Shown here: piece by piece, positions 33,009 to 44,100 of the stretch | Numbering within the stretch: the stretch's first letter is position 1 | Layout of the letters: each line of letters starts with the position of its first letter | Origin: Tetrapyrgos nigripes | Lineage: Eukaryota > Basidiomycota > Agaricomycetes > Agaricales > Campanellaceae | Direction of reading: 5' to 3' | Assembly (NCBI GenBank): GCA_013368315.1 | Contig: JAACJM010000284.1 | Coordinates: forward strand, 40,698 to 104,697 | Length of the DNA stretch: 64,000 nt | Position numbers and translations under genes: made by a program | Notes under the pieces: generated by a model | Databases searched by the model: none | Told to the model about the DNA's origin: nothing | The model's input: the letters and a program-made list of their open reading frames with translations, nothing else

Positions 33009-33839
33009 TTGTCTTCTACCTTGATGTTCAATCTCCTTTGTATGCTATGCGGATCCAGGAGACATCATCACAATGACCACATCCCTGGTAACAATGACTA
33101 CATCACCAAACAAGGCAAGGCGTACAGGGACGCCTCCAGAAGGATGTACTGCATCACTTTCAATGGCAATGGCTGCTCTTTCTCTACCTGCACCTTCCAT
33201 CATGCCTGTCCCTGTTGTGGATCAGAGGATCACAACTCCCAAAGTCACCGTTCCCCAGGTCCAACCACAACAGCTCCAGTGGTGGTGGGGGCAGCAGCCC
33301 TCCCAGATCAAAGTAACCTATTCCTGGTCCTCACCAAGCTTCGTCCTGATGCTTGGACAGAGCTTCTCTCAGCCACAGGTGGCCTGGACAAGTTCTCAAA
33401 GGTTCCAGAAAGCCTTCGAAATGGTTTCTTCATAGGCATAGAAAATTACATGCTTTCGCATACTATCACTCCTTCCAATCATCCCTCAGCTTCCTCATTC
33501 CAACATATCATTCAAGAGAAGTTCCTTTCTGAGATCGAGCTAGGTCGCATCTCCCCCAGTTATGACCCCACGCAACTGCAATCTGTCATTGGTCTGTTTC
33601 GCACTTCACCATTAGCTGTCATCGAACAGAAACCCAGCAGATTTCACATCATCATTAATCATTCTTTCCTTTGCACCCCTTCTCATATCCTTTCCTCACT
33701 CCAATTGCATAATACTTTCATACCTGAAGAACTACAAACAAACATTCCTCCCATTGTCATCAATCCTGAAGTATATTCAGTTAATTCCCTCATTGACTCC
33801 AAACACTTCCAGTGTGCTTGGGGTACCTTTCCTCAGTGA
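33009..33839 (+). pseudogene. DIRS-like element: Cys/His cluster and RT N-terminus
   Basis: Near residue 45 there is a zinc-finger-like cluster, CITFNGNGCSFSTCTFHHAC. About 150 residues later comes LFRTSPLAVIEQKP, the conserved start of the DIRS RT fingers (usually TSPLAVVPKP). The frame ends at an in-frame TGA (33837-33839). The next codons continue the RT with DAPPGTQAAVFDVDAAF, so the TGA is a nonsense change. Confidence 0.6.
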
Positions 33840-35155
33840 TGGTTACTCGTCACCGACGCTCCTCCTGGCACTCAGGCTGCTGTCTTTGATGTAGACGCAG
33901 CTTTCCAGAACATTCCTATCCACCCGTCAGTGAGATGTTTTGTAGCCGTGATGTTCAATGGTCTTGTCCATCTGGATCAGTGTCTCAATTTCGGAAAAGC
34001 TTCCTCTCCGGGTATCTGGGGTCTTGTCACAGATGCAATGGTTCACATACTTCTCAACTCCAGTTAGTTTCCCCTCTTCATCTTCCACAAATTCCTATCC
34101 TCTCCAATTATTAATGTGCAATACTGACTTCTCATATCACCACAGGTGTTGAAGCTCTAGTGAAATGGGTGGATGACTTCATTTCCTTTCACTACCCAAA
34201 ACTATGCTTAACTGATGGCTCATATCACTACTCTTATGACGAGTCTCTCATTTGGTCTATCGCTGAGAAACTTGGATGGCCTTGGGCTCCCTCAAAATTC
34301 CTTCCCTTCGCTTTCATATTCCTCTACATCGGCTTCTTGTCAGATCTTCAAAACAAGACAGTTGAGCTACCTGAGTCCAAGAAAACAAAATATTCCATCA
34401 AAGTTTCCAACTGGCTCTCCATTGACACACACACAAAGGAGGAGACAGAATCAGTGGTTGGCACTCTCCAACATGTTACACTCGTCGCCCCTCAAGGCAG
34501 ATCCTACCTCGCTTCCCTACACTGCTTTGTTGCTGGATTCTCAGATGAGTCTCGTCCATTCATATGTCACAAGCCTCCAAAATCCATTTTAAAAGACCTC
34601 AAATGGTGGCTGCTGCAACTCCAACTTCCTGTCCTCGGTCTACACATCATAAAACCCCCTCCTATCAATGACTCCATCTCGCTCTTCATTGACGCATCCA
34701 CTTCTTGGGGAATTGGTCTTGTCCTGAACGGGAAATGGTTGGCTTGGCAGTTCAAAGCAAACCGGAAGGGCGATGGTCGCCATATCAGCTGGGCTGAAAT
34801 GGTTGCCATTGAACTCGCTATCCTCACCCTGGCCACCTCACACATTTGCAATGCCCACATTCACATTAGATCTGATAACCAAGGTGTGGTAGGAGCCCTA
34901 CAAGTTGGTTATTCTCATGGCCAAGCCCAGAATGCCTCTTTGCGCCACATCATTGATTGCATGCAACAACACTCTATCTGGCTGTCCATTGAGTGGATTC
35001 CGAGCAAGGATAATGTGGCAGATGGACCATCTCGAGGCATTCTACCTCGAAGAAGCACTCTTTATCCATATGCTCCTAGATTACACAAATTACTATCTCC
35101 ATACATTCATAAACATATAGAGTTCCATGATCCTCGCCTTCTTCCTGTCTCTTAA
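33840..35155 (+). CDS. DIRS-like RT core and RNase H, with an apparent spliceosomal intron
   Basis: The RT palm continues with AAVFDVDAAFQNIPIHP (catalytic Asp) and FGKASSPGIW. After the intron at 34063-34145 it reads VKWVDDFISFH, the (Y/W)VDD active site. RNase H has SLFIDASTSWGIGLVLNGKW, ISWAEMVAIELA, SDNQGVVGAL and the closing WIPSKDNVADGPSRG. The stop is at 35155. This module is intact after splicing. It copies element RNA to DNA. Confidence 0.75.
34063..34145 (+). other. Spliceosomal intron inside the DIRS-like RT
   Basis: 83 bp starting GTTAGT, with a branch-site-like TACTGAC about 20 nt before the end, and ending CACAG. It is not a multiple of three, so without splicing the RT is frameshifted just before the VDD motif. 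Removing it joins HILLNS to SVEALVKWVDD in frame. Confidence 0.7.
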
Positions 35156-35461
35156 CCTAGCTTCCTTCACATAACTATCAGAGTATTACTCTCCATGTTG
35201 TACCACCAAATAACTCAATCTAAACTATTAACTCAAATTTTGGTTCCAATCAGTTGCACACTTTGTTTAAACCAAAAGATTACCAAACAACCTGCACCTT
35301 CCCTCTTACCACCAGTTTCATTTCTTTCACTCTCCTCTGTTCTTCACAACTCACTCATATCACTATGCCTCATTGCTCCTTGGCACCACCCAGATCCAGG
35401 ATCCCAAGAAAACCACCCCAAAAAACACCTCTCGCTCCCAACCCATTTCGCAAACAAACCC

Positions 35462-36477
35462 ATGTTCACTTTCCAGAACCCTGCCCTCTCTGCAAACACT
35501 GCAGATGCCATCACTAGTGCAGTGAAACTGGAAACTCGAAGACCCCAACAGTTAGTAGTCACTGAATTTGCCAACTGGGCCAACGACATGGGCCTACATG
35601 CAGACAACCTCCTCCCCACCAGCGAGACCATACTGGTCAAGTTCACCACCTCTTTCAAAGGTCGCCGCGCTGGCAGAACAGTTAAAGCCAAGCTCAGCGC
35701 TATCAAAACATCGCACCTCTCGTTGGGGTTCCAGTGGAAAGGTGGTGATCTCCTTTGTTGTTCCCTCACTGGTGTTGAGCATCTAGCACCAGCCTCTTCT
35801 CATTGCCCTGAATGCCCTCCCGTCACTCACAACATGATGAGGAGCATCCATGAAGCTTTTTCCAAATCCAACAAAGGTATCCATAGAGCTGTTAACACTG
35901 GGAGCAAGCTTGGTTTCCTTGGTCAACTTCGCCTAGGCAAGCTTTTCCCCAAACATTCTGACCCATGTCTCTTCAATCCCAAGAAACATCCCACATCCTC
36001 GATGCCACTGAACTGCATCCACCTATCTGCGAGCACAAGTACGGCCCCATAGACCTTTTCCTTCCTAGCACCAAGACCTCCAGCTCCAGAGGTGGGCATG
36101 CACATATCACACCTTTCAACGCCTCCCTCAATGCCATCAAGGTGACTCATGCTCATGTCAGGAACAATGGCCTTTCCCCTACCGATCCTCTTATGTCATA
36201 CAGAGACAACGACGGAAACCTTCGCGTTCTAACTAAATGCATTTTCCTATCTCTGTGTAACGATGTTTGGTTGAAAGAAGGCTATCCTTGTTTCACCGGC
36301 CACTCTTTCCACATAGGCAGCACCACCTTTCTTCTTCACAAAGGCGTCGACACAGAAACTGTCAAGATGATGGGTCGTTGGAAGTCCAGTGCCTTTACGA
36401 GATACTGGCGAGATATTCCCACTGTCGCCACCATCCACATCAATAGGGCTTATGCCCGTCAATGTCTCCAGCAATGA
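35462..36477 (+). pseudogene. DIRS-like element tyrosine recombinase (frameshifted)
   Basis: The start MFTFQNPALSANTADAI leads into a SAM-like core-binding domain (FANWANDMGLHADNLLPTS, KGRRAGRTVKAKLSAIKTSH). The catalytic domain follows in another frame after about 36000. Its C-terminal block reads TGHSFHIGSTTFLLHKGVDT then KSSAFTRYWRDI. The HxxR motif of the family is usually HSFRIG; here the Arg is His (a CGC to CAC change). The Tyr of RYWR is the probable nucleophile. Recombinases of this type integrate DIRS circles. The frameshift at about 35965-36050 and the R to H change make activity unlikely. Confidence 0.7.
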
Positions 36478-37419
36478 TTACACCTATAACTCCAAACTCA
36501 TTAACACTCTTTTCAGTTACTTTCTACACAACATTACAAGTACCTCGCTCACTCTCATTTCAATCCCACTCCCTACACACTCATTTCTTCTAACCTGCCA
36601 ACAATTCCTTATCCATGACTCAATCATAGTCATACCAATTCCTTCTCTGTATATCTACCATCGCATCCCCTACATACTTCAATGTATTTGCCCTCAATTG
36701 TGTCTTCTTTGAGCCTTGCTTGACCTACGGTCTGTGGGTGTCGGTTTTTGTCCCATCAGTCCATCTTCCGACGCGCTTCAGCTAGCCAAAACTGGCTTTG
36801 GGTGGTCAAATATATTTCCTGCTGGATAACACCGACGTCGAATAAATATTCCGAGTTGTCTCAGAAATTTTATTCCGACAAGTCTGCCCATCTCAGACAG
36901 AATGTTAAGACAAGTCAGTGAAGTGATCCGCCACGAACTTATTCTCGAAAATTGGAAAGTGGATACCATCCGGGAAAAAATAAAAGACGGAAAAAGCTTC
37001 CATCAGAAAAGCCGATCAAAAGACTTTACGGGAAAAAGTTACCGAAAGCCTAAAGGTCCGAAAAGCGGGGCAAAGTCGATTTGCCGTTTTACTGATGTCC
37101 AACACCTGCATATGATAGTTAGCTCATTAACATTGCCAGGATTTCCATAGAGAAGGTCGAGTATTGGGATCGCCTTGTTGACCAACCAGCTCAATGCATC
37201 ATACTTCTACTTAACCCTCTCGACGAAAGCCGTCTTCAGATGCTGGGGAAACCTGCTTCGCTACAGCGAGCTACCCACGTGCCTGTATGGGTATTCCTCC
37301 TGGTGAAGATGTTCTTCCTATCGACTGAGGAGCTGTTAGTTATGTTGCGGACATCAAGCTGGTTCTTGAAGCTCGAAAGAGGAACCGTCAGCATTTGCCT
37401 GGCAAATTTAAACCCCTTT
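36478..37419. other. Spacer with possible 5' NACHT relic
   Basis: 36478-36780 is pyrimidine-rich and may include the DIRS 3' end. After that, broken frames lead into the NACHT relic. No intact gene. Confidence 0.3.
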
Positions 37420-37803
37420 TTATCTTACACGGGCTCGCCGGATGTGGATCTGAAAATTGCTTACCATCAAATCTTGTCAACGGTCCCCAATAAGGAGCAG
37501 CTTCTTCCTGTATTGTACTATATACTCGCGACTGGCGACAAACCAAACATTCAGGTTCTGAGACATGTGTCTTTACTGCCGAGTGAAGCTGTCATTTCAC
37601 TGGGAGAATTAGACATTGTTCTGAACGACTCCCCTCTTGAGTCTGCCCGCACTTATTACCGCCAATCACTCATGTTTTGCCTTCAAATGTTAGGCCAACG
37701 TTTCACACACCTCGACGTCGACGGTATCCGGAGGGATTTGATAAAGCAGTGTGCGGTTATTTTGAACGGTAAGCACTTTGGAGGAATACACTGTGCTCGG
37801 TGA
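37420..37803 (+). pseudogene. Second NACHT NTPase relic (post-NACHT segment)
   Basis: The frame contains AYHQILSTVPNKEQLLPVLY, then LLPSEAVISLGELDIVL and FTHLDVDGIRRDLIKQCAVI. These match the segment that follows NACHT in this family and correspond to 29223-29546 of the gene upstream (ILSLIPRKDDLIQVLAFVLL). No Walker A or B motif is present upstream. Some related sequence may continue to 38580 in other frames. It is a fragment left between the DIRS and Gypsy insertions. Confidence 0.6.
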
Positions 37804-38609
37804 GCTTTCTATTTTTGCCTGGACATGTTCTTCAGGTTTCACAAGTCTATCTCAGTGGGTTAATCAGCTGGAACAACATTGTTGAAGACCCAGTTCGCGT
37901 GCGCCCTATTCCGGACCGTTCTTTCTTTGCAGGATGTTACACAATCTACTATGACAATAACAATGATTCAGGACGTCTTGAACCTTCCCATTGACATTGG
38001 GTACTCAAAAGTGTCAATGGAAACACCTAATATTGGCTTGTCCATCAAAGTCGACATTGTTATTTCTCGTACCCAACTTTCTGCCCGCGGACCTTACACC
38101 TCGAACTCATGGTACTTGACTTGAAGGAGTACCTCATTGAGCTTTCTGTATACCATGCAAGCATAATCGAATACTGGGTATCGCTTATGCATGAACCCAG
38201 GTCCGAAGAAATGCTCCTCGAAGAGTAAATTTTTTGTTTCTTCTGTTTCCGTTCCAAATCTAATTATCCTCTTTAATAGAAACGAACCCGATGGAATCAG
38301 CAGTGTCTTGAACGATATTAAACGCTATTACAAGCTTGAGCAGCTATATGTTGGGAGTCCCCTCACAGTTGTTGTACAACGCTTGAATATGTATTGGGGC
38401 CGTCACAGAAGGACAAACAGGGCCCAGTGGGAAGTCGACTCACTGCATCAACTGCGTGATTCTCTGTGCAAGTGGACCGAAATCTTGAAGAATGAGATTG
38501 ATTCAACGTTTACGGATCAAATCTCGGTGAGTCTTTTAACTTATAAAAGTCTGGTAATTATTCTTGACATTGCCACATAGCGATGCCTCCATTATTCCTC
38601 GAAACTCGG

Positions 38610-38792
38610 TGGAATAGGGATTTCACCCTATTCCATAGTCGGAAGCACACCACAAGAGGGCATTTGGGACGATTAGTCAGCAGTTTGCACATATTTATCT
38701 AGAGCCTGGCTAGAGCCAGACCTTGGGTGGTAGAGTACATTATCAACGACTACATTGCTACTCTTAGTCGATCTCTTGTTCGGCCTACTCCA
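38610..38792 (+). repeat. Gypsy 5' LTR
   Basis: It starts TGGAATAGGG and ends CTACTCCA. The first 26 bp form a perfect 10-bp hairpin (TGGAATAGGG / CCCTATTCCA). Confidence 0.9.
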
Positions 38793-38795
38793 TCT

Positions 38796-38813
38796 TGGTG
38801 ACGAGAGTGAGAT
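38796..38813 (+). promoter_or_regulatory. Gypsy primer-binding site for tRNA-Leu(AAG)
   Basis: TGGTGACGAGAGTG, starting 3 nt after the LTR, is the exact complement of the 3' end of the tRNA-Leu genes at 15252 and 26302 plus the added CCA. Extending to 18 nt gives 17 matches. Confidence 0.85.
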
Positions 38814-39194
38814 CTTCTCCACACAAACAAGCACCTGTCGAGTTTCTACCCGAGTCCGAGTCCAGACCAAGAGTCTATCGAGTTTTCTATTCCGAGTCTC
38901 TCCCGAGCCCTAAAATTTTTTCTACGTCCTCGCGCAACATCTACACACTTCAAAACGACTTTCCAGCCACCACCACGAGTCACCGTCCTGTCTCCCAGGA
39001 AGTATCTTCTCACGCCCGCAAATTGGGACGACTATCACGGAGACCATTCATTACCGCCATCATCAGACCCGAGTTCTAATAGAAGCACCCCGCTTACCGA
39101 TTTAGGGCTACGTACTCCCACTAGAGCCACACCACCCACGTCACCGCCTCCTATCCACGTTCCTACAGCAGATTCTAGTGACGACGAGTCCACG

Positions 39195-40361
39195 ATGCCT
39201 GACGTCTCAAAATTCTCTGGTGACACGGACCACCCGGACGAAAATCCTCAGGACTGGTTCAGCGACGTTTGCCGAGCTGAACACAAGCGTATCAACGAAA
39301 AGGAGCTCATCGCGCAGTTCCGGTTTTACTTTGCTTCCGGTAGCGAGGTGCAGGACTGGTACAACGAGTTGACCAACAACGAGAAGTCCTCCCTCGCTGC
39401 TTTCGAAGCAGCTTTCAATAAGCAATGGCCCCCGGTTATTAGGGTGAAGAAAACTACAGAGCAGTTTGAGAAGGAGCTGATGGGGACAAAATTGGAGATT
39501 GAAGAGTTGGGAAAGAAAACTACGGTTAGAGGGGTAGAGGTTTATTCGCACTGGGCATGGGCAGATAAGGTGTTTGGGTTGGCAAAGTCAGCAAAGGTGC
39601 AAGGGGGAACTACCTACATCGGGCTGGTAAAAGGAAATTTACCTCCGGTACTACGGACAAAGCTTGACAGTGATTATGCAAACTGGACCGAGTTTACAGC
39701 CGCAGTCAAGGGCCTCAGTCGCTCTTTCATCGAAACGGCGGCTGCAGAAGCACAGGAGGAGCGCGAAAAGCACGAGCGTCTTCTTGCTCGCATTGCTCAG
39801 CTAGAGCGTCTCCAAGGTCGCTCTCCTTCAACTCCTCCATCGTCCCCAACTGCTGGTATTCGTAGGGCTATGGCTGGTACTTCTATTGGAACTACATCAG
39901 CTCCTCAGTCGTTCCGTCGTGTTCATGGTCAACAAACCCAACCAACTCGCTTTTCCCCTCTTCCCGAGATCTCTGACGATGCAAAGCAGACTCTCAAGTC
40001 CGTCATCGACTCCCTCGTCACCCATCCCGACACACCTGCTGGCCAAACCGCATACAAGGCTCAGGTTGCAGAGTGGGAGAAGAAGCACGGCTCCGCAACT
40101 CCTGTTGATCACATCAAACCATTCCCTCTCACTCCAGGAACCGCAAAAGTGTGTTCAGGAGAGTGCTTCAGATGTGGTGCTAATGACCATATTGGCCGGC
40201 TCTGTCCTGTTCCACAATCATCCTGGATCCCGATTCGCGAGCGGGATTGGTGCTGTCTCTGCAACCACTACTTGGGCGCATTCAAAAGAGGTTCGGTTCC
40301 TATCGTTGGGGTTATCTTTGAGGATGTGAGTCAGGGAAATGGTGAAGGGCTGTCCGCGTAA
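39195..40361 (+). CDS. Gypsy gag
   Basis: 388 residues from ATG 39195. The capsid-like retrotransposon gag domain is at residues 1-120 (FYFASGSEVQDWYNELT, AFEAAFNKQWPP). A coiled-coil-like segment follows (about 180-205, QEEREKHERLLARIAQLERL). A CCHC zinc knuckle is near the end (CFRCGANDHIGRLC, about 40160-40201), and a CCLC-like pair follows (WCCLCNHY). The next open region is in the -1 frame and overlaps the gag end by only about 18 nt, so pol expression would need a -1 shift near 40344-40361 or reinitiation. Gag assembles the particle and binds RNA. Confidence 0.88.
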   Translation: MPDVSKFSGDTDHPDENPQDWFSDVCRAEHKRINEKELIAQFRFYFASGSEVQDWYNELTNNEKSSLAAFEAAFNKQWPPVIRVKKTTEQFEKELMGTKLEIEELGKKTTVRGVEVYSHWAWADKVFGLAKSAKVQGGTTYIGLVKGNLPPVLRTKLDSDYANWTEFTAAVKGLSRSFIETAAAEAQEEREKHERLLARIAQLERLQGRSPSTPPSSPTAGIRRAMAGTSIGTTSAPQSFRRVHGQQTQPTRFSPLPEISDDAKQTLKSVIDSLVTHPDTPAGQTAYKAQVAEWEKKHGSATPVDHIKPFPLTPGTAKVCSGECFRCGANDHIGRLCPVPQSSWIPIRERDWCCLCNHYLGAFKRGSVPIVGVIFEDVSQGNGEGLSA

Positions 40362-40441
40362 TCGATGAGCAGACGGCCCCAAGTATAGAGTCGAGTGGAG
40401 GAGTAACGGTCCCTGAAGGACAAGGGTTAGCTTTCAGGGAC

Positions 40442-41179
40442 ATGCACACTACACCCACGGAAACAGTACCTACAACTGTATTAGACAAATCTGCCCAACA
40501 TCATGTTGTTTATGACTTGTATTCCGTGGATGATGAGTGGAGCAAAGAAGTCCCATTCCTACATGATGTTAGCCTGGTGTCGACTACAGGAAAATGTGTC
40601 GTTGTCGAAGGTCTCTTTGATGGTGGTGCAATGGTGGGGGCGATGAAGGCCATGCTGTATCGTTCTCTGGAGGATGAAATTGGTCCACTTCAATGCTCTC
40701 ACCGGTGGTTCCGAATGGTGAATGGAGCAGAGGTACCTTCATTAGGATTCTGGAGAGGAACGGTGGATATTGGTGGTGTTTGTAGGACGGGACACATTGA
40801 GGTGTTTGAAGGAGGTAGTGCAGACTGGAGCTTCTTGGTGGGGAAACCAATCCTACAGCAGTTCAGAGCTGTACATGATTTCGATCAGGACAAGGTTATA
40901 CTCAAGGGCAACAAAGGTCCAGTCGAGATTTGGAACCAAAAGCCAATGGCAACGCGTGCAAGCTCAATGGGGGGAAGTAACACCCCCCCCTCAAGGCGAG
41001 TCCAAGACAATGATATATCTGTCCAACATGAGCATGCTAACACAGTTAATATTGTTCAAGTGGATACTACATCTCCAAATACACGACCAAGACCTACGCA
41101 GCAAATAGGAGAAAGGAACGAGGAGACAGAGCATGCGGTGAAGGCTGTGAAGGGTGGAAATGTACTGTGGACGGTATGA
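40442..41179 (+). CDS. Gypsy protease-like region (N-terminal pol)
   Basis: The fold of a retroviral-type aspartic protease is suggested by VEGLFDGGAMVGAMKAML (Asp-Gly-Gly-Ala where most have D-S/T-G-A), later LGFWRGTVDIGGV and FLVGKPILQQFRAVHDF. The linker after it contains SMGGSNTPPSRR, and a related stretch (SLGGSHAPPSRG) recurs about 290 bp downstream. The frame ends at TGA 41177-41179, but the pol frame resumes at once in the same phase. The ATG at 40442 lies inside an open frame that begins near 40346. Confidence 0.7.
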   Translation: MHTTPTETVPTTVLDKSAQHHVVYDLYSVDDEWSKEVPFLHDVSLVSTTGKCVVVEGLFDGGAMVGAMKAMLYRSLEDEIGPLQCSHRWFRMVNGAEVPSLGFWRGTVDIGGVCRTGHIEVFEGGSADWSFLVGKPILQQFRAVHDFDQDKVILKGNKGPVEIWNQKPMATRASSMGGSNTPPSRRVQDNDISVQHEHANTVNIVQVDTTSPNTRPRPTQQIGERNEETEHAVKAVKGGNVLWTV

Positions 41180-41182
41180 CGA

Positions 41183-44100
41183 TTGAAAGCGAGAGTGGTT
41201 GGAGGAAGACGATGGTGTTCCAAGTCCCGTATGGGCAGGCATGCAAACTCTCTGGGGGGAAGTCACGCACCCCCCTCCAGGGGAGTTTTCCACTCTGATG
41301 CGTATTCTCCTGTCAACAATCATGTTAATGAAGTCCCTGTCACAGGCCATGATACTCACCCAGCCAATGTTGCTGAGGTTGATATACCAGAGCAGGAAGT
41401 CAACGCTGGTACAGAGATTCCCACTGACGAACTGCCGAATAATCCCAACGTCTTCACATGTAAAACTGATCCCTTCAAACCAGCACGTGTTGATGCTGTA
41501 CTTGAGGCTCTCGAGATTGGGGACGACTTGACAAAGGAGCAGCGTGACGAAGTGGAGGCATTGTTGAGGAAGTTTGCAGACTGTTTCGCATTGTCGGTTA
41601 GTGAAGTGGAGGTGGTCAAAGAAGCTACACACAAACTACACATACCAGAGGGCCAAACCTTCAGTCGCACCATCAAGCAATGTCACCTCACACCGCCACA
41701 ACGTGAATACCTGCATGGTAAAATCGACGAAATGCTCGCAGCCGACACAATCGAGAAAGTGGACCCAAGCCAAGTCAAATGTGTGTCACCAACAATGTTG
41801 GCGAAAAAGGCTCATGAACCTGGAGGCCTCACGTTGGATGAGCTACGTCACCAAGTCAACGATCAGTGTGTAGCAGTAGGAGTGGAACCAGCCTTCAACT
41901 TACCACCTCGTACGGAACCAACCCCCATCGACATGGAGCCTGCTACAATAAAATGGCGAATCTGTCAGGACTTTGCGGAGGTCAACAAAGTCACTGAGGT
42001 CGCACCTATGCCTCAGGGTGACATCCGCATCAAGCAACAGCGGATCAGTGGCCACCGATACATCCACTTCTTTGACTTTGCATCCGGTTTCTACGCTTGT
42101 GAAATCGACCCAGAATCCCGTCCATACACCTGCTTTTACATTGAAGGAAAAGGTTACTTTTGGTACAAACGAATGCCATTTGGACTTACCAGAGCACCAT
42201 CGACCTTTGCGAACATGACGGCCGAAACACTTCATGATCTTATACGTGATGGCACCATCGAACTCTTCGTTGACGATGGCGCCCAGAGTGCAGATACCTT
42301 TGAAGAGGGAATGTCGAAGTTGAAGAGGTTGCTGGAGCGGGTCAGGGAGAAGCATTTGTCTTTGTCAGTGTCCAAGTCCCAGTTCTTTATGAGCCGGGGT
42401 GTATTCGCTGGAGCAACCGTCAGCAAGGAAGGTGTAGCTCCTGATCTTTCCAAACATACCGCCATAGTCAACTGGCCACAACCAATCGACGGTCTCAACC
42501 TGGTGTCGTTCCTCGGTCTCACAAGCCACTTCCGAGACCTAATCAGGGGCTATGCCACGGAGGAGCAACCGCTTCAGGACCTGCTGTTGCCAGCTGTGGA
42601 AAAGTTGCCGAAGGGCTTTGGGAAAGAGAAGTATAGAAGCGTCATGAGAGGTCATAAACTCGCAGGGATATGGGAGGAGAAACATACCAGGGCATTCCTC
42701 AAGCTCAAAACAATCTTAACCTCGGAACCGGTCTTGCGTGCTCCTAAGTATGATGGAACACCCTTTGTGGTTACCACAGACGGATGTCAAGAAGGCTTTG
42801 CAGGTGTCCTAACCCAATGGTTCCAGATGACGTTACCTAGTGGAAAGGTTATCACCAAGACCCACCCCATTGCATTTGCATCGAAACGGACATCATGTAC
42901 CGAACAAAAGTACATGCCATTCATCCTAGAGTTTGCGGCTTTGAAGTTCGCGCTGGACAAATTTGCTGACATAACCTGGGGTTACCCTATCGAGATTGAA
43001 ACGGACTGTATCGCTCTACAGAACGTTCTCGAAAACCCGAACCTAAACTCTACACACGCACGATGGAGAGACGGCATCCTGGGACATCATATTGTGGATG
43101 TTCGGCACGTTCCAGGTCGGATGAACGTGGTTGCAGATGGGTTGAGCAGAATGTGGGAAGGGACGGCGAGGCTGAATGGTGATGGCAGCGAGTGGACGGT
43201 ACCAGCTGAGTGGGAGGCCCAGCTGGGTCTTGCACAGGATGTCCTGAGCGTAGAAGTGTCTAGCGAGGTTAATAAACTGCGGGAACGGTTTAAAGACGAG
43301 CCCATTTACCTGGAAGTAGTGGACTCGTTGATGGGGCTGGAGGATGGGAAAACTCTGCGAGATAGGAGGAGGGCAAGACACCGAGCCAAGGGATACATGA
43401 TAGAGGAAGGGAAGTTATGGAGAATTAAAAATGCACATGGGGTCAGAGCGAAGTCAAGAGTGGAGTGTGTTTCACATACCGAGGCGGTGGAATTGGCAAA
43501 GCAGGAACATGAGCAGGGTGGTCACTGGCATCGCGATGCCATTAAGGTCGCTCTCATGGACCGTACCCAGAGCCCAAGACTGGATGAATCAATCATCAGA
43601 GCTATTAGTGATTGTCCGAAGTGCAAAAACTTCGGTGGCTCTCACCTGCATTCTCTACTTCACCCCATTACTCGTCGCCATCCCATGGAGCTCCTCGTAG
43701 GTGATTATCTGAAACTACCAGTGGGGAAGGGAGGCTACTTTACTGTCGGCCTCTATCTTGATGTATTTTTGCGCCACGTCTGGGGATACAAATTTAAGAA
43801 GAACGGCAGTGGAAAGACAACAGTCGACTCACTCGAAAATATTTTCCACACGTTCCTGCCTCCGGAGGTCTTCCAATGCGACAGTGCCGTGTCCCAGTTT
43901 AATAACCACGAAGTGCGGCAATTTTGCGAAAAGTGGGGGGTAAAACAGCACGTTATCGCTGCTTATTCTCCTTGGGTTAATGGGCTGGTGGAAGGAACGA
44001 ATAAGTTGTTGTTGGAGGTGTTGAAGAGGCTATGTGTGAGGGCACTAGGGGAAGATGAGGATGAGGCTGCCGCTAGCGACGAAATTCCACATACATGGAC

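Larger units (their letters stand above)
31155..36477 (+). mobile_element. DIRS-like (tyrosine recombinase) retrotransposon, degraded; borders approximate
   Basis: The order is gag-like region (31155-32603, broken frames), Cys/His cluster and RT N-terminus (33009-33839), RT active site and RNase H (34160-35155), then a tyrosine recombinase (35462-36477). RT plus RNase H followed by a tyrosine recombinase instead of a DDE integrase defines the DIRS order. Several stops and frameshifts are present. Terminal repeats were not identified, so the real ends lie somewhat outside these coordinates. Confidence 0.8.
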
